Assembly (NCBI GenBank): GCA_036346395.1
Contig: CM070615.1
Location: 27,275,282-27,339,281 of the forward strand
Direction: 5' to 3'
From: Hsuehochloa calcarea
Taxonomy: Eukaryota > Streptophyta > Magnoliopsida > Poales > Poaceae
DNA: 64,000 nt
Shown here: positions 33,691 to 44,796 of the stretch, one piece after another
Layout of the letters: each line of letters opens with the position of its first letter
How positions within the stretch are numbered: the stretch's first letter is position 1
The notes under the pieces: model-generated
The model's database searches: none
Seen by the model: only the letters and a program-made list of their open reading frames with translations
Told to the model about the DNA's origin: nothing
Made by a program: the position numbers and the translations under genes

Positions 33691-34034
33691 CTCGGTGGTC
33701 CGGTTGGTTGCCTTGTGGGTTAAAGGCACACTAATTGGCTTTTGTTTATCGCCATCTTATGGCACCTTGCTTCCGATGTTGTCTTAGACTCTTTTAGTTG
33801 CATTTGGCCGGTCGACCCCTTTTGTAATAACTCTATATTGTATGTCTTTCATATCGTTTAGTTGTGCTATGGATTCTATGTGATGAATGGAGTTGATGCA
33901 TATTTTTTTGTATGGGGTGTGTGTACTGCACTTCTGGGAAGTACATATACGCCGAGAGCCGTGATATTTGATTTGTAACACTTTAATAATTTGATTGGTT
34001 AAGTATTACAAGTTAAATACCCCGAGGTCTCGCA

Positions 34035-34039
34035 GTCGC
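34035..34039. repeat. target site duplication GTCGC, right copy
   Basis: Repeats 29517-29521 after the solo LTR. Confidence 0.85.
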
Positions 34040-35084
34040 TCTTCCCATCTCTATTCCATCCATCACGCCCATGCCTCCCATGCATGCGAATAATTCCCCC
34101 ACAAGCAAAAAAACGTCGCGAGGAGGGAATTTGATTCCCACCTGTCGCTTCGATGTCTGCGGGAATTGCATTCGTGCAACTATAAATACCGGAGTCGTAC
34201 TCGCTCTCATTCATTCTCGGTCTCATTTTCATTCTCACCACGGTAGTCAGAGTCGAGATCCTAAGTTGGATCAATTTACCTCCGGTAGGATCGAATCGTA
34301 GTATGGAATTGTAGAATCGGCGATTATACGGAATTGTAAAAATACACATATTTAACATCTATACTATAAGTTTGTATGATTCTTATATGTTTTACCGCTT
34401 ACTTATAACCAAAAAAGGGACAAAGCATTTTTTTATCGCACAACAGAAAAGCATAATGGTACTGACAAGATTGGTGATATAGTTCTAAACTATAGGAGAA
34501 TAGCCAATGACCATGACTAGTTTACTACAATGACATGAGAAATGTTTACAACTTTTGTAAATCAATATCTAATTGCAACCCTTGCGTGTTCCTTAAAAGC
34601 AGCTAGACATACTCCAGGAATAAAAATAACTTATCATTATCAAGCTCAAGATTGCTCATGTCATAATAAAGATATTTGTACTAGCATTACCACACTGATA
34701 TAATATTTTGCACGCTTCTTGTTTATTTATAGTTTCATTCTTAAAAATTAATATAAATAAATTTTGCTCTAAAATAAAATATCAGCAAACCATGGCCTCT
34801 AAAAAATCAAAAAAATTGCAAAAATTGTATTTTTTGCCCAAACGACTCTACCATGATTCTACCTCATTCCGAATCATGGTGCGATTTGGATCGACAGGAT
34901 GTGGTGGGTTCGTAGAATCGTAAGACTCTAAGAGTAGGATCATGATTCTAACTACCTTGATTCTCGCGTTCGTCACTGAGAACACATAGAATAGAAATAA
35001 TTTTAATTCGAGATTAAAGAGTGTTTATAGCTCGTTGTATTAGTATAGAATGGTCGCCATCAAGAGAAGGTAATTTTTTTTTCT
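34040..35084. other. intergenic sequence with a possible TATA box
   Basis: TATAAATA at about 34181 is followed by a CT-rich stretch, which looks like a plant core promoter. The ORFs nearby (34071-34301 plus and two on minus) have no domain. 34850-34980 repeats GATTCTA/TAGAATC phrases in both orientations. No gene is supported. Confidence 0.45.
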
Positions 35085-35905
35085 CCAATGCATTTGTTGT
35101 AATTACTTTAGACGTAGTTAATTTGTTCTTCGTCAATTAATCATAATTAATTTAGTCATTACTGTGTAGTTTTAAATAATTAGTCCTAATTAACTAGCAG
35201 TAAGTAATTAAGTCATAGTTTATCGTGGTAATTATTTTGCGGTAATTAATTAGTTGTAAATAATGTAGTGTTAACTAATTAGTTCTAAATAATTAGAGGT
35301 AATTAATTAGTTGTAAACAATTCAACTTTATTAATTCAGTGTGAATTAATTAGTGGTAATTAACTCTCCTAATTAATTAGCGGTAATTAATTTAGTAGTA
35401 ATTATTTATTCGTAATTAATTAGTCATAATTAATTCTGTGGTAATTAATTAGTGGTAATAACTTAGTCATAATTCATTACTCGTAATTATTTAGTTGTAA
35501 TTAATTAGTCATAATTAATTAGTCGTACCTATTTAGTTGTAATTTATTTAGTGGTAATTTATTTAGTGGTAATTAATTTGTCATACTTGTTTAGTCAGAA
35601 TTAATTTACTGGTAATTAATTACTAAGAATTAAGTACGCCTAATTAATTTATTGGTAATTAATTATGAGTAATTAATTTATTGGTAATTAATTATGAGTA
35701 ATTAATTTATTGGTAATTAATTAAGTCGTAATTAATTTTAGTTGTAGTTAATAAGTGGTAATTAAATTAGTGTTATTTGATTGCACATTATTAATTACTT
35801 GTAACTAATTAATTGGTGATTATTTAGGTTGTAATTAATTAGTTGTGAATACTTTGTCGTAAGTAATTTAGTCGTATTTAATATGTCGTAATTTACTTGC
35901 TCCTT
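35085..35905. repeat. degenerate TAATTA-rich tandem repeat
   Basis: About 820 bp in which TAATTA recurs roughly every 10-16 bp with variable spacers (AGTGG, AGTCG, AGTTG). A few units are regular: a 24-bp unit is tandemly repeated near 35645-35720. A milder version lies at 26280-26460. Confidence 0.8.
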
Positions 35906-35940
35906 TCTATTCGATTTGAATTGACTCGGCATTTAATCTC

Positions 35941-38248
35941 TTGCAAGCCATACCTCTACTAGAGCTACTAGAACCCTTCTACGATGAGCATCACATGTGC
36001 AAGTTATGGATCACTAGGGATGTGGATGACCCTTCAGCCCTCGTTCTTCGGTCAAAGAAGCACTACTGGCAGCTCGACGCTCGCTATGTCCCAATCCTTC
36101 GGGACACGAGCTTGTTGCCCTTTGTGAGGATGCTCTTGGTCGGACGCTACTTCACCCTGGATAGCAGTCTAATGTCGGCACTTGTCAACAAATGGAGACC
36201 CGAGACGCAGACCTTCCACTTTCGGTGGAGAGAGATGACGACCACTCTCCAGGATGTCTCTTTCTTGACCGGTCTCCCGATAAGGGGTGAGCCACTTGTT
36301 CCGGCCGTCCACTGGCAAATTGGAAGGCCCGATTGGGGCATCAGTTCTGCATACCTGTCCTAGACAGTGCCCATGGTGTCCCTCGGATATAGGTGAAGAT
36401 TTTCAGTCAATACCCGATGGATGCACCTCATCCCTTGCCTTCTTTATCTCTTTGGTTGGGCCCTATTCCCCACCACATAGGGCGATTGGGTGTACCCCAG
36501 CTTCATCCGCATTGCTGAGTCTTTGGTTCACGTGGAGGCTGGGGCGATGCCCCAGTACAGTTGGGGATCAGCTGTCCTTTACACCATATGCAGGAGGTTA
36601 TGTGACACTTTGCGGCGTGACAATAGTTTGAAACAGGTCCTTGCCATCTGCTACGTGCTCCTGCAACTGTGGAGTTGGGAGAACTTCCCGGTTGGGCGGC
36701 CCTCCATCGGGACAACAGTGCACCCATACCCCGAGTTGCATGACCCGATAGACGGGCCCACTATGGACACCCGGTGGACTGCTGCCAAGTTACGCTAGGC
36801 CAAGGACAGACCTTCGAGACGCTATCCGGTGTTCTACAACGAGTTCGAGTCGTTGCACGACAACAACATCATATGGGCTCCATGGAGCCCATATTTTTTG
36901 AACACAATAGCGTTGCATGGACTGTCCGTGCAATGCACGTAGGACGCTAGATTTTGGGTGACAGCATGTCACCTGGTGTTTTCTCATATGATGGAGCCTT
37001 ATGCTCCGCATCATGTAATGCAATAGTTCGATATGTACAAGCTTGTGCCCCTTCCCAACGGTAAGATCCTGCAGCGAACAGTCCACTTGTGAGTCCAACT
37101 CCATCCGAGTAATATTTATATTTTATACCTACATCCGTTGTTCTAAAATTAATCCATCTCGAATGCAGGCAATCGAGGGTAGGCCGACATGCTGAGGAGT
37201 GGCAGGCAGTCCAGCATGAGTGGGTTACAGCTTGGACAGAGACGGCGCACAATGACGTTCTACAGGAGCAACGACCGTATGATGTATGAACATACCGTCA
37301 GTACATCGAGTGGTACATACCATGGTCGCGCACCAGACTCACCTGTCTTCCACCGGAGTAGGTCACGCATTAGGAGAGGCGCTATTATTCATTCAATCGA
37401 AATAGCGCTTCGCGGTGTGATGACACCGTAAGACATTGACAACCTTTGCTCGCTTCATTGATGATATTTGTATTGTTTGTTACTAAACAAATGTTGCTTG
37501 TACTTCAGTTTGAGTGGCTTCAGCGGATCGCAAGTGCATCCGAGACCACCTTCTGCAACCCAGAGCACACCGTACTAGGGCTTCTCAGCACTATGAAGTA
37601 CATCTTCTCGAACCACATGAGCAAGCGCATTCGAGTGGGCCGACTGTGCTCACTTGATAGGTCAGCACGGCCTAGTCAAACCAGCGGGCATTGTAGCACT
37701 CCTGGTCGGCCATCCGCACTGCAGATCAGTGGGGAGGTTAGTTATGTACAAAATTATGTTGTAATTTTTTTATTACACCTTAGGTTGTGCAAACATCATA
37801 TCGTCTTCCAACTGCACGTCTGTCAGGATGCATCACTTCTACCGTTCGCACCCCCTACATAGACCGGCTCTCCCCATCAGTCATCCGCACTACACATCCG
37901 GGAGGTACGAGATGTTCAACTTAGGTACTAAATATTGATTTTGCCTAACATCATTCCATCTTGAAGCCTTTAGTTGACCGTGGGGGTGATGACCATCTAT
38001 CAACCGATTAGGTGACGACCATCCCAGCTACTGCCAAGGAGCAGTTCATGGCGACAGGGTTTGGACCGTGGCACCCTGGGCGCCCACCCCTATCGCACAT
38101 TGACTAGTACGGAGTACCATACTAAGTACAGAGCTCCTCCAAGGTTGCGGGTACATCACATAGTCAAAACCAGAGCTCCTCCGCACCAAGGAACGTGCAG
38201 ACATCATACCTAGGGTGTTGGGATCCAAAAAAGCAATTCTAGACCCTC
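35941..38248 (+). pseudogene. plant mobile domain (PMD, MAIN/PP7-long-like) gene, broken
   Basis: The first ORF (35941-36363, no ATG; the frame is open from 35920) reads LLELLEPFYDEHHMCKLWIT, HYWQLDARYVPILRD, WRPETQTFHFRWREMTTTLQ and DVSFLTGLPIRGEPL, the start of a plant mobile domain (PF10536 type). The domain continues in another frame at 36490-36900 (GSAVLYTICRRLCDTLRRDN, LLQLWSWENFPVGRPSIG, RYPVFYNEFESLHDNNIIW). After a likely intron (about 37100-37168) come HAEEWQAVQHEWVTAWTETA and YRQYIEWYIPWSRTRLT. LEWLQRIASASETTF lies at about 37510, and a Ser/Pro-rich tail (GFGPWHPGRPPLSHID) ends near 38250, where a gypsy LTR inserted. PMD proteins are plant nuclear factors and are also carried by transposons. 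Frameshifts and the insertion make this a pseudogene; whether it was a host gene or transposon cargo cannot be told. Confidence 0.8.
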
Positions 38249-38253
38249 TGGAT
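38249..38253. repeat. target site duplication TGGAT, left copy
   Basis: Precedes the LTR start at 38254 and is repeated at 52425-52429. Confidence 0.88.
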
Positions 38254-38794
38254 TGTCACATCCCATTTTTAATAAAAGAAATTATGATGCATATCTTGAG
38301 CACGCATCATTTTTTTGGAGTATTTCATAATTTAATGCACTTGGAAAATCTCAATCCTTCATTTAAACCTACACTTCAAAACTTTGATCAAAGAGAAAGT
38401 AGAAATGAAAACATATGGACATCTTATAGAAATAATTTATTCAAATACTATATTAATTATCATGAATTAATATTATTTTTTCCTAATTTTTGGAACCAAA
38501 TTCAAACTCAATAAGTAATTGATACTAAGTTTGAATTTAAATTAAGCAAATAACTCATGAACAGTGGGTTTTCAAATTTTATTTCGGTACTAGGTCACCC
38601 CAGGAACCTCTCTGATTTATTTTAGATTTTTAGGATTTGTTTTGCTATATTTTGAAGCCCATTCAAACTAGAAGAAATAAAATTCAAATCAGTCAAACAA
38701 AGTTACTGTTCCTTGGGCTCGAACCACCTGCACAGTACCCGGTGATGCCGATCAAGCCACTGGACTCGGTTGAATCAACTAGATGCGGACTGTT

Positions 38795-40662
38795 TGTAGG
38801 ACCGTAAAGGCGACTAGGGGGGGTGAATAGGCGCTTTCTCAAATTTCTCGCCTTAATCAAATTCAACACGAACTTTACTCCTTTAGCTATGAAAGCTAAG
38901 AAGATCAGTAAGCGCACAGTGGAAGCCTTGTGCTGAATTCGATAACCCCCTCAACCACAAGGCACAAATGTGGAGAATTGATCTCACTAGTCTGTCTGGG
39001 CACTGGCGGTCTGACCGGCTACCAACTGGCGGTCTGACCGATTTGAAATCGGTTCGACTGGCCTTGAACGGGCGGTCTGAAAAGCGGGCGGTCTGACCGC
39101 CGTATAGAAATCAGTCCGACCGATTTATTCCAGTACTGAAAAACAATGCCCAAATTCAAAATGAAATTTGGTCCAACTTTTGATTCAACCAATGAAACTT
39201 GACCAAATTTGAAGCACACCTCCCTAAGGATATTAGAGACCTATTTCTAGCGACGATCCTTCAGATCCACTTCACAGAATCGATCTCTGACGATTTTACC
39301 AAAGAAGTGCACAAACCCTATAAATATGAAAATCTTGATTCAAGACTTGCTTGTGGGGGTTGATGATCTAGATGACTCTAGGAGTATTCCCACACATCAA
39401 AGCAAGACAAAATAGGTCAAGAGACCAAGCATAAACCCTTGAATCAAGGAAGCACCAAACTCATCAAAAAGAGAGAAGAACACAAAGGAGACAATCGATC
39501 TCTTAAGCAAGCATCACAAGATTGATTGATCCCACAAGATGCTTACAAAGCCACTCCCTCAAGGAGGACAAGAGCTCACACAAGGAGCACACACAATCTC
39601 TCCAAACCCTAGCTTCTCCTCTCATCTCCTCTCCAAACCCTAGAAAAAGGAAGATGGGCTCAAATGAATGCTTCAAGGGGTTTTACATCTCCCCCTTTCT
39701 ATTTATAGGAGAAGCCTAGGGTTTCACTTTTGGGACCCACACACATGGGACCCACACACACAAATCTGTTGAAGCAATCGCCTGCTTCACCACGTGTAGG
39801 TTGATCAGCGGCTCTCATCCTGTCGGCAAGACTCTCCCGTCCGAATCCCATCGGAAACTCCTAGATACTTGCACCGACTTCCGCACCGCCTGATCCAACC
39901 AGCTGCACCGAACTACCCGTTCGATCCATCTTGCCCATTCTGCACCATGCTTGAGTCACACGACCTCACCCGGCATCCATGATGGTTCTGGACCTCAGCT
40001 CTCCAAGCGTAGTCCCGATCCACCTCACCGTTGACGTCGTTGACCTGCAAGCCACCTGCACAACAATAGACAAACAAATCGTCTCCGGGAACAAGTTCTT
40101 CACAACTTGACCCACGTTAGTTCCACAATGCAATATGCAACAATAAAGCATTGACCTCCAACAATAAAACCATTCAAATACACATCAATGCCAAGAAGGC
40201 TCACCTTCAAGTGATCGGTGGTCTGACCGCCCCACACAGCCGGTCCGACCGATTTCATGCCGGTCGGACCGATTCCACAACGGCGGTCGGACCGCCCGAA
40301 AATACTTAGCCAAAATTCTAACTTGAAAATCCGAAACCTTCTGGAATTTTCAAATGAATAGAACTTTTGACTGGGAGCTCCAAAAATAATGTGACCACAT
40401 CCAGGAGACTCCCCTCCCTTGCCTACACATCCTATTTTTGGCTCAGCTCCAAAATCCACTTTAAGGCAATACCGGTCGGACCGGCCACCACTGCCGGTCG
40501 GACATCTCCACGGGCGGTCAGACCGCCCCTGCCACCGATCAGACCGCCTGTGGTCTAACAGACTAAAGCAAAACCGAAAACGCGTGATTTTGCAAACCAA
40601 CAATACCATTGCCAATTGACTCATCATTCTAAGATCGTGCACATATCCTCACGATATCCACA
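38795..40662 (-). repeat. gag-only copia element, 3' LTR
   Basis: 1868 bp, a direct repeat of 44797-46638. It contains palindrome clusters (39005-39125, 40215-40300, 40470-40550) and a TATA box (39700-39707, minus). The TG/CA ends are clear. Confidence 0.9.
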
Positions 40663-40675
40663 ATATCCCCCTTGA
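40663..40675 (-). other. polypurine tract of the gag-only copia element
   Basis: On the minus strand CAAGGGGGATAT abuts the 3' LTR. Confidence 0.82.
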
Positions 40676-42410
40676 TGAACACATTGGTAATTTTCCAGAA
40701 AATGTAGTTTCAAGGTTTGAAAAGTAAAAAGTCGCAGTTTTCGCATAAAGGCACAACTTGGTCCATAAGCAAGAAAAACCTAGGAAACGACCAAGCTGGC
40801 TTTAGAAGAGTATAAGCAAGTGAGATAAGGCAATGAATGCACAAAAGAATTCAATTTCCAGAAAGTAGCCAAAAATCTCACTTAGGTCTATATGAAAGAC
40901 AAATGTTCTATTTGACCTTTGATCATTGTGAGTCTTCTTCAATTGCAAATATAATCAGAAAAAATGCAATAAAACCTAGAGACTCAACTCACTATGATCA
41001 CAAATTTTCAAAAGGTTCAATTTTTTTATGTATTCTTTTATATGAAACCTTCTGTATGAGACCAAAAGCTCCAACTCCAAAACAACATTTTTCTTCACAA
41101 TCCTTCTCCCCCTTTGACAATGAATTCATCAAGATGCATGGGAAAAGAAAGTATGAAGGAATGACTTTATTTTTGAACTTTAGTAAAAAGGAGCCATGAC
41201 CATTATCCAAGTAGACAGTACAAGTATTATTCCAAGCCATATAAAGAGTAGAAGCTATATTCAATCATGGCAAAATATGTACTGCAAAGCTAAAACCAAA
41301 ATAGCAATGATCTGAGATTAAAAGAATTAAAACCATGAAAGGTTGCTCAATATCATAGTTTCACTAAACGCAACAAAAAATGAGTCAAGCCATGTCTATA
41401 AGTAAAAAGAGACTCAAAACTGGAACTGAGGCATTTTGAGCATTAAGAGTTCAAATATGAAGCAACATTCAAGCACTTAGCATTTTGAGTATTTTCCTAA
41501 AAAATTTTTTCACTGTGCTAGATCTCAAGCTTTGCTGTGACCATCTCAAGCGAGAAGCTTAAAAGAGTGGTCTAGGTCATCCAAAGCTCCCCCTGAGTTC
41601 ATGCCTAGTGCAATGGCAAGCCGTCTCATGAGAAAGGATTGGTGAGATCAGTTTTTTCGCACAGAAAATCTCATTTTTCATTTGCTTGACTTAAGAAATT
41701 AAAAAGCTTATTTTTATCTCAAAATAAGTTCAAGACTCAATTCAACCTATATGACATGGCAAGAATCATAAGAGGATCACTAGAGCAAAACTAGTCACAA
41801 GATCCAACAAGACATGATTTGATTCAATTTGCTCACAGATATAAAGCTAGCAAGGTGAAAGCTAAGCTAAAACACGAAGAGCCATAAAAGAAGTCTAGCA
41901 AACTATCACTTGATATGACAAGGTATAGAGTATGAAATCAAGCCATACAAGGATAATACTCAAAGCTCCACAAGTTTTATTAAACAATGCAAGATATTTG
42001 AAATGAAAATGCATTATGATACAATGAATGCAAAAAGAAGCAAAATTCCCTCAAAACATCCATGCCTCAGTACTGGGGTTAGAGATAAACGATCTAGGAG
42101 TCCAGTATTGAGACGCACGATGCCTGGGAACAGCAGAAGAAGCAGCAGAAAAATGATCAGGCACAAAATCATAAAAATGCACACGAGAACCACCTGGACC
42201 TCTCCAAAACGATCTACCAAAAGATCGATACTCCCCCTGTCTAGGTGCTACCCGTGGTCTCTCCTCACGATATCCTAAACCAAACTGCTGTCTGGACCCA
42301 TCAAAAGAGTCAACAAAGTTCTCTATAAACCTAGGCCTATATATGGTACAATGAATAGGCTGCCTGGCTCTAGAGACTACAGCTGGTGAAAAGACTCCTC
42401 TAATGATCTC
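40676..42410 (-). other. non-coding 3' region of the gag-only copia element
   Basis: About 1.7 kb without a supported ORF. It corresponds in position to 9141-10980 of copia element 1 and shares short phrases with it (CATGAACTC, GGGGAG, CTTTTGTG). ORFs on either strand here look accidental. Confidence 0.6.
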
Positions 42411-42417
42411 AAAGTGC

Positions 42418-43531
42418 TCATTCTCTCTTTCCTCTCAATCTTTGCTCTCCGGAAGCAAAACTCAACAGTATGGCCTTCTTTCTTGCAGAAGGTGCAATGG
42501 TACTTGACCTTTTGAGGGGTCCGTACTGGTGAAACAGAAGCACCTTTCTTGCTAGAAAGAGTTTGAGCAGAACCTGCAGATTTAAAAGCAACCTTTGAAG
42601 TCTTAGGAGGTTCTTACTCAAACAGACCATTTTTCACAACTTTTGCAACCTTAGGTGGGTGATTCTTGGAATGCTCTAGGGACTTAAAACCTAGGCCACT
42701 ATTCTTCTTACTCACCTTAGATTGATCAAGAATCATATTGAGTTTCTTTTTCCCACCAGAAAACTTCTCAATAGTCAATTTGAGGTAATCATTCTCTTTT
42801 GCTAAAACTCCACAATTAGAGCACTTTCTAGAATTGATTGCCTCATCATGTTTGCTCTTAAGAAGATCCACTTCCACTTTTAAAGCCTCACAAGACACAC
42901 AATAGGATTCCTTAATCCTATTCAATTGCTCCTTAAACTTGACTCTAAAAGCCTCTTGTATCTTACCAACAACAGTTTCAACTTCAGCATGCAACATACA
43001 AGAGGAAGAATCAATGACTTTCTTGGAAGCAGTAAGAGACATGGATTTTTCAATTTTAGCTTTCTCTTCAAGAGTCTTGTTTAAAGCTTCAATCTCAATT
43101 GTAAGCTTAGGAAAATTTTCACAAGATGCAGCTCTAGAGTAGACAACCATTTCGGTCATCTCTTGTATTTTAATCCTATTGTTCTTACAATGAGAGCAAG
43201 TGTGACTAGCATCAAATTTTTGCAATTCTTTCAAAGAGCTATCCAGTTTTAATTCTAGCAAAGTACAATTTGAGCAAGTTAAAGGAATAGCGTCTAAAGC
43301 AGTCACATCAAGCGGAATGGCTTCCATGCAAACAGAACTAGACTTGAGAAATTCTAGTTCAACAAGAGCATCTTTTAATTGTTTTTCAACAGAGGAATGA
43401 GCATTATTTAAGCTTGACAATTCATTAAGCAAGCTAAAGCATGAATCACAGAAATCATCAGGATTAATGGATTTGAGCCTAACAACTTCTAGGTTCAAAT
43501 TATCAATCATAGTGTCCTGTTTCTTAATCAA
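42418..43531 (-). CDS. gag C-terminal extension: coiled coil with CxxC pairs and a second zinc knuckle
   Basis: 42614-43531 (305 codons) is an intact frame with five CxxC pairs (CDSC, CSNC, CSHC, CVSC, CSNC) spaced through a Leu/Lys/Glu-rich, probably coiled-coil region. A short downstream frame (42420-42530) has a CCHC knuckle: YHCTFCKKEGHTVEFCFRR. It follows gag directly; a stop at 43551 and one or two frame changes separate the parts, so it was probably one Gag polyprotein. The role is unknown; metal or RNA binding is inferred from the cysteines. Confidence 0.65.
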
Positions 43532-43552
43532 TTTAGCTTGCTTATGCAGTTT

Positions 43553-44741
43553 TTATTCAGCAAGCACCAAAGCCCTTTTCATATCAGGAAGTGAAGGGCA
43601 TACCTCATCGGGATCACTAAAAGGATCCTCGTTGTTGGAGGAGTCGCTGTCATGGCTATTCTTGGCCATGAAACACATGCCCGTGAAATCACGAGCCTTC
43701 TTCTTGCCATGGGAGTCACTCTTGTCGTCCTCCGCCTCCGAGTCCACATCGCTCATGCTCACATCCTCTAGAGCTTCAAGGACCCGGCTGACAAACTTGC
43801 GATAGTTTGTCTTCTTGGATTTAGCATTCCTCGCTTGAGGATGCCTTTGTGACTCCTTCTCCTCCTTGCCCTTCAGCTTGGGGCACCTGGAGCGAATGTG
43901 GTTCGGCTCACCACATTCAAAGCATGTGATAGGCCTACCTCTCCTCCTATTTCTCACATTGTTGTAAGCTCTCGTGAATTTGGTTGATAGGAGGGCTAAA
44001 TCATCTTCAGGTAGTCTCTCAAGTTGCTCATCGCTCAAAGAATACAAAGCAGACAAAGAAAAGCTAGATGAGCTAACATCAAAGGAATCAGAAAATCTAC
44101 CCTTAGATTGGTCGACCACTAAAGCCATCGGATCTGTCATGGGGAGACGCGAGATAAAATCAATCTCATGCGTCTTCAACCTAGAGTAAAGCTTATCCAT
44201 GGTAAGCTCACTCATGATAGTGTTGTCATTGATGGCAGTGATCTTCATCCTCCAGACCTTCACATCCAAAGCACCCAATAGTTGGCGTGCATTTTCAGAC
44301 TCAGTGAAGACAAGATCAACAGCGCGGAGATCATGAAGAATTTTAGAAAATCTCCCCCACAGCTCATCTAAAGACTCACCAGGTCTTTGCTCGATCTTAG
44401 AGTAATTTTTCTTCACCGTTTCGTCTCACTTCCTTGATCGCAGTGGACCCCTCGTGATAATCACAAAGAGTCCGCCAGATCTCATGAGCAGACCGCAAAT
44501 GAGCAACACGCTCAAACTCCGATCGACTAAGGCCTTGGATCAAAAAATTCCGAGACCTGCTATTGTCCTCCACATTTGGAGTGATCAAATTGTCATCGGC
44601 TGGCACGACATAAGGGTTTTTCACCTTAAACCAAATTGTGTGCCCTTGATCCTCGATGTAGGCCTGCATTCGGGCCTTCCAATAAGCAAAATCAACTCCA
44701 TCCAAAACATGTGGCCTGATTGTATACCTGTCAGTCGCCAT
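43553..44741 (-). pseudogene. gag: copia gag with zinc knuckle, one frameshift
   Basis: It starts at ATG 44741 (MATDRYTIRPHVLDGVDFAY, then WKARMQAYIEDQGH), followed by a break at about 44400-44420. The second frame 44416-43553 (288 codons) has IEQRPGESLDELWGRFSKIL, LYSRLKTHEIDFISRL, FTRAYNNVRNRRRGRP and a perfect CX2CX4HX4C knuckle (CFECGEPNHIRSRC), then an acidic tail (DVSMSDVDSEAEDDK). It encodes the particle protein. One correction would restore the frame, so this is the best preserved gag in the window. Confidence 0.88.
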
Positions 44742-44780
44742 GGCTCCAAAGACCGGTTAAGATCTATGAGAAGAGCTAAC

Positions 44781-44794
44781 CGGCTCTGATACCA
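44781..44794 (-). other. primer binding site of the gag-only copia element
   Basis: On the minus strand TGGTATCAGAGCCG lies two bases after the 5' LTR. It complements the initiator-Met tRNA 3' end and has no missing base, unlike copia element 1. Confidence 0.88.
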
Positions 44795-44796
44795 CT

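Larger units (their letters stand above)
29522..34034 (+). mobile_element. solo LTR of a second Tekay-like gypsy family (4513 bp)
   Basis: Starts TGTAACATCCC and ends TCTCGCA, with 5-bp duplications GTCGC on both sides and no internal region: a solo LTR left by LTR-LTR recombination. Its order of blocks parallels the 4.4-kb LTRs of element 1 (AT-rich start, GTCAAACC block, GC-rich leader, AT-rich middle, CTATTCGAATAGCCTCG, GAGTAC...GTACTC). The sequence is clearly diverged, so it is a different family. Confidence 0.88.

Noticed and set aside
34181..34300. host promoter and gene after the TATAAATA at about 34181
   Set aside because: No downstream coding frame with a recognisable domain supports a gene.
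40100..40642. 180-codon minus-strand ORF in the copia LTR, also at 46097-46618
   Set aside because: It runs through palindrome clusters of an LTR; repeated RSDR phrases come from the palindromes. Present in both LTRs only because they are duplicates.
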